DNA of 64,000 nt from Vibrio tritonius (GCF_001547935.1 NZ_AP014635.1:1984001-2048000); one strand, 5' to 3'; positions 43,158 to 53,008 are shown, counted from the first letter of the stretch. Notes: generated from the sequence alone by a model not told the origin. Made by a program: numbers and translations.

Positions 43158-43210
43158 TTTACTGTGAGTATAGAAATGCAACATGTTGATAGCGCAAGGA
43201 GCAATGACTG

Positions 43211-44080
43211 ATGAGTCAACGATGCAGCAATGCAATGACAGTAGATGTGGAAGATTATTTTCAAGTGGCTGCATTTGAAAACCAAGTTCAGTTTGCTGAC
43301 TGGGGTAAAAAATATGAAGTACGCGTCGAGCGCAATACAGAACGTTTATTGGCGCTATTTGATGAACACCAAGCTAAAGCGACTTTTTTTGTTTTAGGCT
43401 GGGTGGCCGAGCATTGCCCACAACTCGTGAGAAGAATTGTTGAACAAGGTCATGAATTGGCTAGTCATGGCTATGCACATCAGCGAGCGAATACCCAATC
43501 TAGAAAGGTATTTCACGAAGATGTCTATCGAGCTAAATCCTTTTTAGAACAAACCAGCGGGGTCGCGGTTAAAGGCTATCGGGCACCGAGTTTCTCGGTA
43601 AATGCAGATAACGAATGGGTATTTGAAGTACTGGCGGAAGTCGGATTTACCTTTAGCAGTAGTACGTATCCCGTAAAACGAGACCTCTATGGCGCGCCCG
43701 ATTGGCCCCGTCTGAAATATCGTCGTCCTGAAGGCATTATTGAGATTCCCTTACCCACCAACACCAGTACGGGATTCAAACTCCCTATTGGTGGTGGTGG
43801 CTTTTTTCGACTTTATCCTTATCAGATGAGTAAGTTATTGATCAATCGCTTTATTACTCAAACCGAACAGCCTTTCTGTTTTTATTTCCATCCTTGGGAA
43901 ATAGATGCCCAGCAACCACGTATGCAAGGCATACCTATCAAATCTCGGTTTCGTCACTACTTAAATCTAGGTCGTATGGAACAACGTCTTGTCCATCTAT
44001 TGAATGACTTTGAATGGAATACCGTCAGTCATGCCTATCAACTCAATGGCTTATCAAATGAACAAAACAATTTTAATTAA
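43211..44080 (+). CDS. XrtA-associated polysaccharide deacetylase
   Basis: A 289-residue NodB-type deacetylase. The metal-binding aspartate is in MTVDVEDYF (D12-D15) and the histidines in ASHGYAH (H86, H90). GYRAPSFSVN near 120-129 and FYFHPWEID near 223-231 complete the family pattern. It removes acetyl groups from the nascent or secreted polysaccharide. AGGAG sits nine bases before the ATG. The stop overlaps the FemAB gene start by 23 bp. It lacks a signal peptide, as is usual for the exosortase-linked group. Confidence 0.88.
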   Translation: MSQRCSNAMTVDVEDYFQVAAFENQVQFADWGKKYEVRVERNTERLLALFDEHQAKATFFVLGWVAEHCPQLVRRIVEQGHELASHGYAHQRANTQSRKVFHEDVYRAKSFLEQTSGVAVKGYRAPSFSVNADNEWVFEVLAEVGFTFSSSTYPVKRDLYGAPDWPRLKYRRPEGIIEIPLPTNTSTGFKLPIGGGGFFRLYPYQMSKLLINRFITQTEQPFCFYFHPWEIDAQQPRMQGIPIKSRFRHYLNLGRMEQRLVHLLNDFEWNTVSHAYQLNGLSNEQNNFN

Positions 44081-45101
44081 ACCTCTTGCTGAGGGTGAAT
44101 ATGCACGTTGGGACCAGTATGTTGACAATCATCACGAAGGTAGTTTTTTTCACTTATCGGGGTGGATTCGCATTGTTACTCAAGTATTCCATCACCGCCC
44201 ACACTATTTGATGGCAATGATGGGTGACAAACTCGTTGGGGTGTTACCTCTGGTTGAACAACGAAGTCTATTGTTTGGTCATGCTTTAATATCGACGCCA
44301 TTTTGCGTCTATGGAGGCGCAATTGCAGACAATGATGAAATTCGTTTTAAGTTAGAATCAGAAGCTTATCTATTAGGTTGTGAACTCAAAGTCGACTATG
44401 TAGAACTGCGAGATCGCTACGCACATGAATCCAAAGAGCTCTGGCAAGCACACTGTCACCACTCAACATTTTCTTGTCCTATTGCCGATAAGCCAGAGAC
44501 CATTCTTACCTCAATTAAACGTAAACAACGTGCTGTAGTGCGTCATTCTCTCGCAAATGAACTGAGTTGGGATAACCAAGATAATCCCGATCTTTGTTAT
44601 GACGTTTATGCCGAAAGCGTGCGAAACCTTGGCACTCCGGTATTTGATAAAAAACTGTTTCGCACTTTAAAAGAGACTTTCGGCGAGCGCTGTAACACCC
44701 TTATTGTCCGAGATAAACATAACCACCCCGTCTCCAGTGTGTTGAGCTTCTATTACAAAGACACCGTTTTGCCCTACTACGGCGGCGGCAAATTTGAAGC
44801 ACGAGAACTGAAAAGTTATGACTATATGTACTATCAGTTGATGTGTATCGCTCGGGAAAAAGGAATAACTCAATTCGATTTTGGCCGGAGCAAGCACGAC
44901 TCTGGCTCATACAGCTACAAGAAAAATTGGGGTATGCAGGAAGAACCCTTGCACTACAAAGTTGCGTTAGTAACCAGTAATTCGCTGCCGAACCTATCAC
45001 CTAACAATCCTAAATATAAGCTTTTTATCAATCTATGGAAGCGCATGCCGCTGAGTGTCAGTCGTGCTATTGGCCCTAATCTATCGAAATATCTTGGGTG
45101 A
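44058..45101 (+). CDS. XrtA-associated FemAB-like acyl/aminoacyl transferase
   Basis: A 347-residue protein from the ATG at 44058 (MNKTILIKPL). It has two GNAT-like halves. The region ETILTSIKRKQRAVVRHSLA near 145-165 and the closing FDFGRSKHDSGSYSYKKNWG near 275-294 are typical of the FemAB-related proteins in PEP-CTERM EPS loci. It probably adds an amino-acyl or acyl group to the polysaccharide or to a lipid-linked precursor; the donor is unknown. It is translationally coupled to the deacetylase. Confidence 0.86.
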   Translation: MNKTILIKPLAEGEYARWDQYVDNHHEGSFFHLSGWIRIVTQVFHHRPHYLMAMMGDKLVGVLPLVEQRSLLFGHALISTPFCVYGGAIADNDEIRFKLESEAYLLGCELKVDYVELRDRYAHESKELWQAHCHHSTFSCPIADKPETILTSIKRKQRAVVRHSLANELSWDNQDNPDLCYDVYAESVRNLGTPVFDKKLFRTLKETFGERCNTLIVRDKHNHPVSSVLSFYYKDTVLPYYGGGKFEARELKSYDYMYYQLMCIAREKGITQFDFGRSKHDSGSYSYKKNWGMQEEPLHYKVALVTSNSLPNLSPNNPKYKLFINLWKRMPLSVSRAIGPNLSKYLG

Positions 45102-45105
45102 TCGT

Positions 45106-46329
45106 ATGAAAGAGAAACTGCTATATCTGTGTCATCGGATTCCTTTTCCTGCCAACAAAGGCGATAAGATTACCACCTGTAATACCCTCAAATTTTTGAG
45201 CCAACATTACGATATCTACCTTGGATGTTTTATCGATGACCCTTTTGACCATCGTTATATCAGCGATGTTGAGAGTTACTGTAAAGAGACGCTGTTTATC
45301 GATCTCAATACACAGCTAGCCAAGGTGAAAGGGCTTAAAGCGTTTCTTACCGGCAACCCCATCACTTTGCCCTACTATTACCACCCAAAGATGCAGAAGT
45401 GGGTACAAGATACCGTGCGTACCCAACAAATTCATAAAGCCTTTATTTACTCAGGCTGCATGGCGCAATACGTGCTAGGCAACGAAATGAGCTCGCTGCA
45501 TAAAGTGATTCAGTTCGCCGACATCGATTCAGATAAGTGGCGTCAATACGCAGAAAAAACGCGTGGAATCATGCATTGGATTTACCAACGTGAACACCGA
45601 ACGCTGGCCAAGTTTGAACGTTATGTCGCTGGTAAGTTTGCTGTAAGCTGCTTTATTTCCGATAACGAAACCCAATTGTTTCGCGAGATGGTAGCGGACA
45701 AACCCGCCTTACATGATCATATTCAAACGCTGAGCAATGGCATCGACTGCGATTTTTTTTCACCTCATGCAAAAACGCAACTAGATGAAGACTACCCATT
45801 AGCACAACAAAACTACGTTATTTTTACTGGAGCGATGAACTACTGGGCCAATGCGGATGCGGTCACTTGGTTTGTTGAAACCATCTGGCCGAAGGTACAT
45901 CAAGCCTTACCCGACAGTAAATTTTACATCGTTGGTTCATCACCCACCAAAGAAGTTCAAGAGTTACAACATATTCCCGGTGTCGTAGTCACAGGACGAG
46001 TAGAAGATGTGAGACCGTATTTGCATCACGCCAAAGCTGCTGTTGCCCCCATGCAAATAGCTCGAGGCATTCAAAACAAAATTTTGGAAGCGATGGCAAT
46101 GGAAAAACCGGTGCTCACAACAGGGCTCGGCATTGAAGGTATCGAAGAGTATCCTGAGAAAGATGTGTTTGTCTCCGACTCTCCCCAAGAGATAGTGTCG
46201 TGGGTGACTAACAAGCTGACCGATAATATCTATCAAGCAACGCAATCACGCACTTGGTTGGAATCGACCTACAGTTGGCCTGCCAAACTTAATCCGCTGC
46301 TGGGTTATTTAGGATCTCACCATGATTAA
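45106..46329 (+). CDS. XrtA-associated glycosyltransferase (TIGR03087-like)
   Basis: A 407-residue GT-B enzyme from the ATG at 45106 (MKEKLLYLCHRIPFPANKGD). The N-terminal Rossmann half covers about 1-195. The nucleotide-sugar half covers 205-407, with VIFTGAMNYWANADAVTWF and APMQIARGIQNKILEAMAME, the latter carrying the conserved glutamate. The first 20 residues are diagnostic of the exosortase-associated sugar transferase group. It begins 5 bp after the FemAB stop and overlaps xrtA by 8 bp. Confidence 0.86.
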   Translation: MKEKLLYLCHRIPFPANKGDKITTCNTLKFLSQHYDIYLGCFIDDPFDHRYISDVESYCKETLFIDLNTQLAKVKGLKAFLTGNPITLPYYYHPKMQKWVQDTVRTQQIHKAFIYSGCMAQYVLGNEMSSLHKVIQFADIDSDKWRQYAEKTRGIMHWIYQREHRTLAKFERYVAGKFAVSCFISDNETQLFREMVADKPALHDHIQTLSNGIDCDFFSPHAKTQLDEDYPLAQQNYVIFTGAMNYWANADAVTWFVETIWPKVHQALPDSKFYIVGSSPTKEVQELQHIPGVVVTGRVEDVRPYLHHAKAAVAPMQIARGIQNKILEAMAMEKPVLTTGLGIEGIEEYPEKDVFVSDSPQEIVSWVTNKLTDNIYQATQSRTWLESTYSWPAKLNPLLGYLGSHHD

Positions 46330-47752
46330 GAAAGGGATTTTGAGGTTTGGGCTACCGTTAATGGCATGGGGAGCACTGTTTTACCCGTCATTAGCCAACA
46401 TGGTGGGAGTATGGGGACAATCTAAAACCTACGAACACTGTTATCTCATTATTCCGATCTGCATTTGGCTATTGTGGCAAAAGAAAGATCAATTGCACCA
46501 AGTATCGATAACTACAGCACGACTTCCTGCCATATTGCTGATATTTCCATTAACGCTATGGGTTATTGGTAAGGCAACTAATATCGCATTTTTTGAACAT
46601 GTTGCAGCTATTACCAGCCTGCAACTGATTATTTGGTCCTTGATTGGTACGCCAGCCACTAAAAACACACTTTTTGTTCTCTGCTATTTATGGTTTCTGA
46701 TTCCATTTGGAGAGGAATTAGTGCCATTTTTACAACAAATCACGGCAGATATGTCGGTTTTTTTAATTAGGTTGTTTGGTGTCCCTATCTATCGTGAAGG
46801 ATTCTATTTAACGGTTCCCAGAGGGCAATTTGAAGTCGCTGAAGCGTGTTCAGGCATTCGCTTTCTCATCGCCAGCTTGGCACTTGGAACGCTTTTCTCC
46901 CACGTCTTTTTTCAAAAACAGTGGAAGTTTTGGTCGTTTGTGATCTTTTCATTTATTTTCCCAATCATTGCCAATGGGTTGCGCGTGTTTGGCATTATTA
47001 TGATTGGTAATTTTATTGATATGAAATACGCATCAGGCGTTGACCATCTTGTCTATGGCTGGCTCTTTTTCAGCTTCATTACCGTATGTACTTTTTTTAT
47101 TGCCTATACCATGCGCGACAAGGAGTTAACCACACTGCCCCCCACTACGGTCGAGACACCCACTGCACCATCACAATCGCGCCATGTTGCACAAATGCAT
47201 GGGGTCATTATTCTGTTCATCGTGATTGCCTATGGTTGGGCTAGTGTTAGTGCAAAACCTGTTGTACCAGACGCAGTTGTGGTTCCAACATTACTCCCGA
47301 ATAACTTTCGCGTGATTAGTGAATCACCATGGAAAATTCATTTTCCTCATGCGGACCATACCATAATGGCCATCGCTAACAATGGCGCCAGCGAATACTT
47401 CACTGCTCAGTACTTTAAAGGAAAAGAAAATGCTGAGCTCATTAGTAGCAGTAATAAATTCTACAGTGAAGATCTCTGGACACTCAGCCAAAAACGTACA
47501 ATAACGGTCAATCAGCATCCTGCTCAGCAGCTTTCCTTGGTTAATAGCCTCGGTCAGTATCGGACCATCGTTTTCTGGTATCGAATTAACCAACACTATT
47601 CAGCTAATCCACTCAAAATAAAGCTCTGGGAGCTTTACTACCGGCTAAGTCGTCGACCGGTGATCTCTGAACTAGAAGCTTTTTCGAGCGTTTACCTTAA
47701 TGCGGATGATTTAAACCAATCTATTGCTCAATCTGCAATGCAACCACTGTGA
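46322..47752 (+). CDS. xrtA: Exosortase A (XrtA) with fused EpsI domain
   Basis: A 476-residue membrane protein. Eight or so helices fill residues 10-265. The transpeptidase triad is visible: Cys176 in EVAEACSGIRF, Arg221 in ANGLRVFG and His242 in GVDHLVYGW. Residues 285-476 after another helix form an EpsI (DUF3485) domain. This is the usual exosortase A architecture. The enzyme recognises PEP-CTERM tails on exported proteins, cuts them and probably links the protein to a surface glycolipid or polymer. No PEP-CTERM protein is encoded in the window, so its substrates must be elsewhere. Confidence 0.92.
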   Translation: MIKKGILRFGLPLMAWGALFYPSLANMVGVWGQSKTYEHCYLIIPICIWLLWQKKDQLHQVSITTARLPAILLIFPLTLWVIGKATNIAFFEHVAAITSLQLIIWSLIGTPATKNTLFVLCYLWFLIPFGEELVPFLQQITADMSVFLIRLFGVPIYREGFYLTVPRGQFEVAEACSGIRFLIASLALGTLFSHVFFQKQWKFWSFVIFSFIFPIIANGLRVFGIIMIGNFIDMKYASGVDHLVYGWLFFSFITVCTFFIAYTMRDKELTTLPPTTVETPTAPSQSRHVAQMHGVIILFIVIAYGWASVSAKPVVPDAVVVPTLLPNNFRVISESPWKIHFPHADHTIMAIANNGASEYFTAQYFKGKENAELISSSNKFYSEDLWTLSQKRTITVNQHPAQQLSLVNSLGQYRTIVFWYRINQHYSANPLKIKLWELYYRLSRRPVISELEAFSSVYLNADDLNQSIAQSAMQPL

Positions 47753-47768
47753 ATAGGGAGAATTAACC

Positions 47769-49652
47769 ATGTGTGGAATATCAGGTATTTTCAACATTCA
47801 TCAAGCTCCTCCAGTGGACAAAGCGCTGTTGCAAAGTATCAACCGTTTGCAGAGCCATCGCGGCCCCGATGATGAAGGCTATTTCTTTGATCGCAATATT
47901 GGCCTTGCTCACCGACGCCTCTCCATTATCGACCTTTCGGGTGGTCATCAGCCGGTATTTAATGAAGCCCATTCGGTCTGCGTGGTGTTTAACGGTGAAA
48001 TTTATAACTTCAAATCGTTAGTGACTGAACTGGTCAATTGTGGTCACCAGTTTGCCACCTTATCGGATACCGAAGTAATTGTGCATGCGTGGGAACAGTG
48101 GGGCGTGGAATGCCTATCTCGGTTTCAAGGGATGTTCTGTTTCGCCTTATGGGATCAAATGAGCCAGCAGCTCTTTGTCGCCCGTGATCGCCTCGGTAAA
48201 AAGCCTCTCTATTATGCGCAAACCGAGCGGGGTCAATTTATCTTTGGTTCCGAACTCAAGGTGTTAGTGGGCCATCCCGATGTGGACAAAACCTTACGTC
48301 ACGAAGTGGCTGAAGAGTTTTTAATGTTTGGCTACCTACCCGACCCTTACACCGCGTACCAAAACATTTTCAAATTAGAACCCGCCCATTATCTGCTGCT
48401 CTCGCCGGGAAGCGCAGTTCGTCCCGTGGAATACTGGGACCTACCCACTCCGCAGGCGATTCAAACTTGGGATGAAACCCAGCAATCGTTGATTGATCAT
48501 CTCAAAGCCGCAGTAAATATCCGCATGATGGCCGATGTGCCATTAGGTGCCTTTCTCTCTGGTGGCGTTGATTCCAGCGCAGTGGTTGCCATGATGGCGC
48601 ACTATCAAAATGAGCCTATCAATACCTGCGCCATCGGTTTTAATGAAAGCCAATACGATGAAAGTGATTACGCCGCGCAAATCGCCAAGCGCTATGGCAC
48701 CCATCACACGTTAAAAGTGGTCTCTGGTGATGAATATGACCTGATTGATAAATTGACCGATATCTACGATGAGCCCTTTGCTGATAGCTCCGCACTGCCT
48801 ACTTATCGGGTGTGTGAATTAGCTCGTCAATCGGTGAAAGTGGCCTTAACGGGTGATGGCGGTGATGAAGTGTTTGCTGGATATCGTCGTTATCGCTTGC
48901 AGCTTGCCGAGCAACAATTGCGCGGCTCGCTGCCTTATGCGGTACGTAAACCGATCTTTGGTTTGCTGGGGAAAGTCTACCCGAAAGCCGACTGGGCACC
49001 GCAGTTTCTGCGCGCCAAAACCACCTTTCAATCTCTGGCAATGAATCCGATTGAAGCTTATGGCAACACCATGTCGCGGCTGCGTCACGATCAAAGAAAG
49101 GCGCTGTTTAGTACGCAATATACAAAGTCGCTTAATGGCTATTCGGGGCTTGAAATCATTAAACATCACGCACAAAAATCGCCTACGGACGACCCTTTAA
49201 AACGCATTCAATATCTGGATATCAAAACTTGGTTAGCCGGTGACATTCTTACCAAAATTGACCGAGCCAGCATGGCAAACTCGTTAGAAACCCGAGCGCC
49301 GCTGCTGGATCACAAGCTGATCGAATGGGCCTATTCGATTGCCAACAGCTCGAATATCCATGGCAATCAAGGCAAATACGCCTTCAAAAAAGCCCTCGAA
49401 CCTTATGTTGACGAGAACATTCTGTATCGCCCCAAAATGGGCTTTAGTATTCCGATGGCGCAATGGTTTCGCGGACCACTACAAGAAAAGTTACGCCACA
49501 CCGTGCTCTCAGAACGCATGTTCGATAGCGGTTATTTCAAACCAGAAGCGCTGAAACAGCTAGTGAGCAGCCATATCAGTGGGCGAAGTGATCATAGCGA
49601 TGCGCTATGGTGTCTTTTGATGTTCGGTCAATTTTTAAATCGGCAGGCTTAG
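47769..49652 (+). CDS. XrtA-associated asparagine synthetase-like amidotransferase
   Basis: A 627-residue two-domain enzyme. MCGISGIF at the start supplies the glutaminase nucleophile Cys2. The synthetase domain has the ATP pyrophosphatase loop LSGGVDSSAVV near residues 263-273 and ALTGDGGDEVFAGYRRYR near 355-372. Exosortase loci carry such proteins to amidate a carboxylated sugar or a peptide of the polymer. A normal AsnB role is less likely given the location. AGGGAG precedes the ATG. Confidence 0.88.
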   Translation: MCGISGIFNIHQAPPVDKALLQSINRLQSHRGPDDEGYFFDRNIGLAHRRLSIIDLSGGHQPVFNEAHSVCVVFNGEIYNFKSLVTELVNCGHQFATLSDTEVIVHAWEQWGVECLSRFQGMFCFALWDQMSQQLFVARDRLGKKPLYYAQTERGQFIFGSELKVLVGHPDVDKTLRHEVAEEFLMFGYLPDPYTAYQNIFKLEPAHYLLLSPGSAVRPVEYWDLPTPQAIQTWDETQQSLIDHLKAAVNIRMMADVPLGAFLSGGVDSSAVVAMMAHYQNEPINTCAIGFNESQYDESDYAAQIAKRYGTHHTLKVVSGDEYDLIDKLTDIYDEPFADSSALPTYRVCELARQSVKVALTGDGGDEVFAGYRRYRLQLAEQQLRGSLPYAVRKPIFGLLGKVYPKADWAPQFLRAKTTFQSLAMNPIEAYGNTMSRLRHDQRKALFSTQYTKSLNGYSGLEIIKHHAQKSPTDDPLKRIQYLDIKTWLAGDILTKIDRASMANSLETRAPLLDHKLIEWAYSIANSSNIHGNQGKYAFKKALEPYVDENILYRPKMGFSIPMAQWFRGPLQEKLRHTVLSERMFDSGYFKPEALKQLVSSHISGRSDHSDALWCLLMFGQFLNRQA

Positions 49653-49654
49653 TG

Positions 49655-50875
49655 ATGAAAATCCTCACAGTCACGACTCTTTTTCCCCATGTTAACAACC
49701 CCAAACATGGTGTTTTTATTGAAACGCGCTTAAGGCAGTTACGCCGTCAGTATCCCGATGTGGAGATCAAAGTGATCGCCCCGATCCCTTATTTTCCGTT
49801 CAAACACCCTCTGTTTGGTGATTATGCTCAGTACGCCAACGCGCCAGATTGTGAAGTGCGATTTGGTATGGAAGTGTATCATCCACGCTACTTTGTGGTA
49901 CCTAAAATAGGCATGACACTCACACCGCAAACGCTGGCTTATACGGTATTACGCCAAGCCAAACGCTTGCTGGCAGAAGGCTTCAATTTCGATCTTATTG
50001 ATGGTCACTATTTTTACCCTGATGGAGTGGCAATAGCCAAAGTCGCCAAAAAGTTGAACAAACCTTTTACCGTGACAGCCCGAGGAACGGACATCAATTT
50101 GATTCCCGAATTTACCAAACCAAGACGGCAGATGCAGCAAGTGTTCAAGCAGGCAAACCACACCATGGCGGTGTGTGAAGCACTGCGTCAAAGCATGATC
50201 AATTTAGGTGCCGAGCCGACTCATGTGTCGACTTTACGCAATGGGGTCGATCTCAATTTGTTTGCCTTTCAAGATGAGCACCAACAAAAGCTGCTACGAC
50301 AAAAGCTTGCACTGCCTGAGCATTCTCCGGTCATCATATCAACTGGTCATTTGATCGAAAGAAAAGGTCACTATTTGGTGATTGACGCCGTGCAATCTCT
50401 CACCGATGTCACCTTACTCATCGCTGGAAGTGGCCCAGATGGTAAAACGTTGGAGCGTCAAGCACACAAAGCTGGCATAACCGAGCGCGTGCGGTTTTTG
50501 GGCAGTTTAAGCCAAACTGAATTAGCAGAATATTATGGCGCAGCGGATCTTTCCGTGCTTGCTTCAAGTCGCGAAGGTTGGGCTAACGTGCTCTTAGAAT
50601 CCATGTCTTGTGGCACGCCTGTGGTGGCAACCAATATTTGGGGAACCCCCGAAGTGGTGCAAACGCTCGAGGCTGGCCGACTGGTTAAACGCACGGCCAA
50701 TGATTTGCGCCAAGGCATTATTGACCTGTTGGACACCCTGCCAGTACGAAGCCAAACCCGAGCCTATGCCGAGCAATTTACTTGGCAAAGCACATCGAAG
50801 GCGCAGTATCGCATCTTCAATGCCATTGTGAACCATCAACCCATTCCCGTATTAACCGCTGAGACTGTGCAATGA
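49655..50875 (+). CDS. GT4-family glycosyltransferase
   Basis: A 406-residue GT-B enzyme from the ATG at 49655, two bases after the amidotransferase stop. The N-terminal half starts MKILTVTTLFPHVNNPKHGV. The donor-binding half has STGHLIERKGHYLVIDAV near 227-244 and the EX7E-type ASSREGWANVLLESMSCG near 306-323. It extends the exopolysaccharide repeat. Sugar specificity is unknown. It overlaps the next transferase gene by 4 bp (ATGA). Confidence 0.87.
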   Translation: MKILTVTTLFPHVNNPKHGVFIETRLRQLRRQYPDVEIKVIAPIPYFPFKHPLFGDYAQYANAPDCEVRFGMEVYHPRYFVVPKIGMTLTPQTLAYTVLRQAKRLLAEGFNFDLIDGHYFYPDGVAIAKVAKKLNKPFTVTARGTDINLIPEFTKPRRQMQQVFKQANHTMAVCEALRQSMINLGAEPTHVSTLRNGVDLNLFAFQDEHQQKLLRQKLALPEHSPVIISTGHLIERKGHYLVIDAVQSLTDVTLLIAGSGPDGKTLERQAHKAGITERVRFLGSLSQTELAEYYGAADLSVLASSREGWANVLLESMSCGTPVVATNIWGTPEVVQTLEAGRLVKRTANDLRQGIIDLLDTLPVRSQTRAYAEQFTWQSTSKAQYRIFNAIVNHQPIPVLTAETVQ

Positions 50876-52032
50876 AAATACTCTATCACCACCGCATCGC
50901 CTCTAAAGATGGACAGTATGTCCACGTGGAAGAGGTCATTAATGCTCTGACTCGTCAAGGACATGAGGTCATTTTGGTCGCACCTCAAATAGCGCAAACC
51001 GCCGATTTTGGTAGCGACGGCGGTTGGATGTCGAAACTGCGCGCCATGTTGCCGAAAGGATTGTCTGAACTAATGGAGTTTGGCTACGCGTTTTTGGCGT
51101 TTTTTAAGCTCTGCATGGCGATCAAACGCTATCAACCCGATGCGATTTATGAACGGTATAACCTATTTTTGCCCGCTGGGATTTGGGCGAAGACCCTGTT
51201 TCGCTTGCCTCTGTTACTGGAAGTGAACTCACCGCTGTACGATGAACGCAAGAAATATGGCGGCATCGCGCTCGAGAAATTTGCTAAGTGGACCGAGTAT
51301 TATGCTTGGCGTCACGCCGACCACGTTTTGCCCGTTACAGAAGTGTTGGCTCACTATATTGAGCAAGCTGGTGTGCCGCGCGAGCGCATTACCGTGGTGC
51401 CTAATGGCATCGACCTAACTCGCTTTAGCACTCACTCATCTATCCCTCGTGATGCCAAGTTTGCCAACAAACGGGTGGTGGGTTTTGTTGGCTTTTGTCG
51501 TGAATGGCACCATCTTGACCAAGTGCTGGAGCTGATTGCTCAGCAAAATAATCCAGACCTCATGTTACTTATCATTGGCGACGGCCCCGTCATCAACGCA
51601 CTTAAACAGCAAGCTAAGCAGCTCAATATGGAAGATAATTTCCACAGCACCGGACTGGTTGAACGCGATGCCATGCCCTATTGGTTGGCGCAATTTGATA
51701 TTGCCCTACAACCCGCCGTTACCCCGTGGGCCTCGCCACTTAAGGTGCTGGAATATATGGTCAGCGGCAAAGCCATTATCGCCCCCAATACGCCCAATAT
51801 TCGTGAACTGCTGAGCGACCAACACAACGCGCTACTGTTTGACGACCAGTACCCAGAAGCCTCCCTACTCGCCTGTTTAGAAACGCTCATCCAATCACCG
51901 CAGTTAATGCAACAGCTAGGTAATGCTGCGCAAAAAACTATTCAACAGCGCCAGTTAACCTGGGATGCCAACGCCGCAACCATAGTGCATGTACTTCGCG
52001 CACAAGCAGAGAGATCATCATATGCTCACTAA
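50872..52032 (+). CDS. GT4-family glycosyltransferase (XrtA-associated type)
   Basis: A 386-residue GT-B enzyme starting MKILYHHRIASKDGQYVHVE, an opening shared with the PEP-CTERM-associated transferases that act late in these loci. A possible membrane-contact helix lies near residues 70-85. The donor half has VVGFVGFCREWHHLDQVLEL near 203-222 and ALQPAVTPWASPLKVLEYMV near 278-297, with the conserved Glu. It is coupled to the preceding gene and overlaps the pyruvyltransferase gene by 11 bp. Confidence 0.87.
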   Translation: MKILYHHRIASKDGQYVHVEEVINALTRQGHEVILVAPQIAQTADFGSDGGWMSKLRAMLPKGLSELMEFGYAFLAFFKLCMAIKRYQPDAIYERYNLFLPAGIWAKTLFRLPLLLEVNSPLYDERKKYGGIALEKFAKWTEYYAWRHADHVLPVTEVLAHYIEQAGVPRERITVVPNGIDLTRFSTHSSIPRDAKFANKRVVGFVGFCREWHHLDQVLELIAQQNNPDLMLLIIGDGPVINALKQQAKQLNMEDNFHSTGLVERDAMPYWLAQFDIALQPAVTPWASPLKVLEYMVSGKAIIAPNTPNIRELLSDQHNALLFDDQYPEASLLACLETLIQSPQLMQQLGNAAQKTIQQRQLTWDANAATIVHVLRAQAERSSYAH

Positions 52033-52861
52033 ACTGGCTTATCGTTTAGCACAAACGATAAAATGTGAAGTAGAACTCGTAAAATACCATGCTCAACCCA
52101 CCATTCCAGTTCGCTACTTTAGCGATGTGAAAAACTGGGGAGACTTACTTAACATTGATGTCATTGAATACATGACTCAAAAAAAGGTTATTCACTGTGC
52201 CATGGGACACCGCCTTCATATTTTAGGAATAGGTAGCGTGCTTGCTGCAGCCAATAGCAAAAGCGTGGTTTGGGGATCGGGATTTATTTCTGAGCAACAA
52301 CAATTACAACAAAAACCGCATAGAATTTGCTCGGTGAGAGGTCCTCTTACTCGAGCCAAGCTGCTAGAGCAAGGGGTTCATTGTCCAAAGGTTTTTGGTG
52401 ACCCTGCCCTTTTGTTGCCCGAGATTTATCCTTTAAAACCGCCCGCCAAAACAAAATACCGTTTAGGTCTTATTCCACATTACGAACACGCCACCCATCC
52501 ATGGATAACCAGTGCACTGAATAATGAGGGAGTCACACTGATCGACATTCAACAATCTGACTCACCCACTTTTATTAGACAACTGCTGGAGTGCGATTGC
52601 ATAGCATCTTCATCGCTACATGGACTGATTGCATCCGACGCATATAACATCCCAAATTGCCGACTCATTTTTAATGAAATGCGTTCATTTAAGTTTGATG
52701 ATTACTATGCTGGCGTCGGTATTACTGACTACCCGTCTATTCACATGGATAACGATTCGCAATTGAGCGTAGAGGAACTTATCAAAACCTGCACCGTAAA
52801 ACAGCTCGACTTTGATGTAACAAAACTAAAAGACGCCTTTCCAAGAGAACTTTTTAGTTAA
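52022..52861 (+). CDS. Polysaccharide pyruvyl transferase-family protein
   Basis: A 279-residue protein from the ATG at 52022. Typical blocks are NWGDLLNIDVIEYMTQKKVI near 40-59, LGIGSVLAAANSKSVVWGSG near 68-87, SVRGPLTRAKLLEQG near 103-117, PKVFGDPALLLP near 121-132 and ASSLHGLIASDAYNIP near 199-214. The family transfers pyruvate from PEP onto sugars as ketals, giving the polymer a negative charge. It is the last gene of the plus arm. GAGAGATCATCAT precedes the ATG. Confidence 0.84.
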   Translation: MLTKLAYRLAQTIKCEVELVKYHAQPTIPVRYFSDVKNWGDLLNIDVIEYMTQKKVIHCAMGHRLHILGIGSVLAAANSKSVVWGSGFISEQQQLQQKPHRICSVRGPLTRAKLLEQGVHCPKVFGDPALLLPEIYPLKPPAKTKYRLGLIPHYEHATHPWITSALNNEGVTLIDIQQSDSPTFIRQLLECDCIASSSLHGLIASDAYNIPNCRLIFNEMRSFKFDDYYAGVGITDYPSIHMDNDSQLSVEELIKTCTVKQLDFDVTKLKDAFPRELFS

Positions 52862-53008
52862 GCCTGATTGTTGATAACACACGGCTTGGTTTTGGACCGA
52901 TTCTGTCACGGACAAGAACAATTTAAATTCGGCTCGAATGCGAAAATCTATGCTGAAACTATATCCTTGAGGTTAATTCCGATAAATTACTACACCAGAG
53001 TCTATTCA

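Noticed and set aside
52950..52990. Further copy of the dispersed repeat after the EPS locus
   Set aside because: GCTGAAACTATATCCTTGAG resembles one end but lacks the TATACCC terminus and body; too degraded to call.
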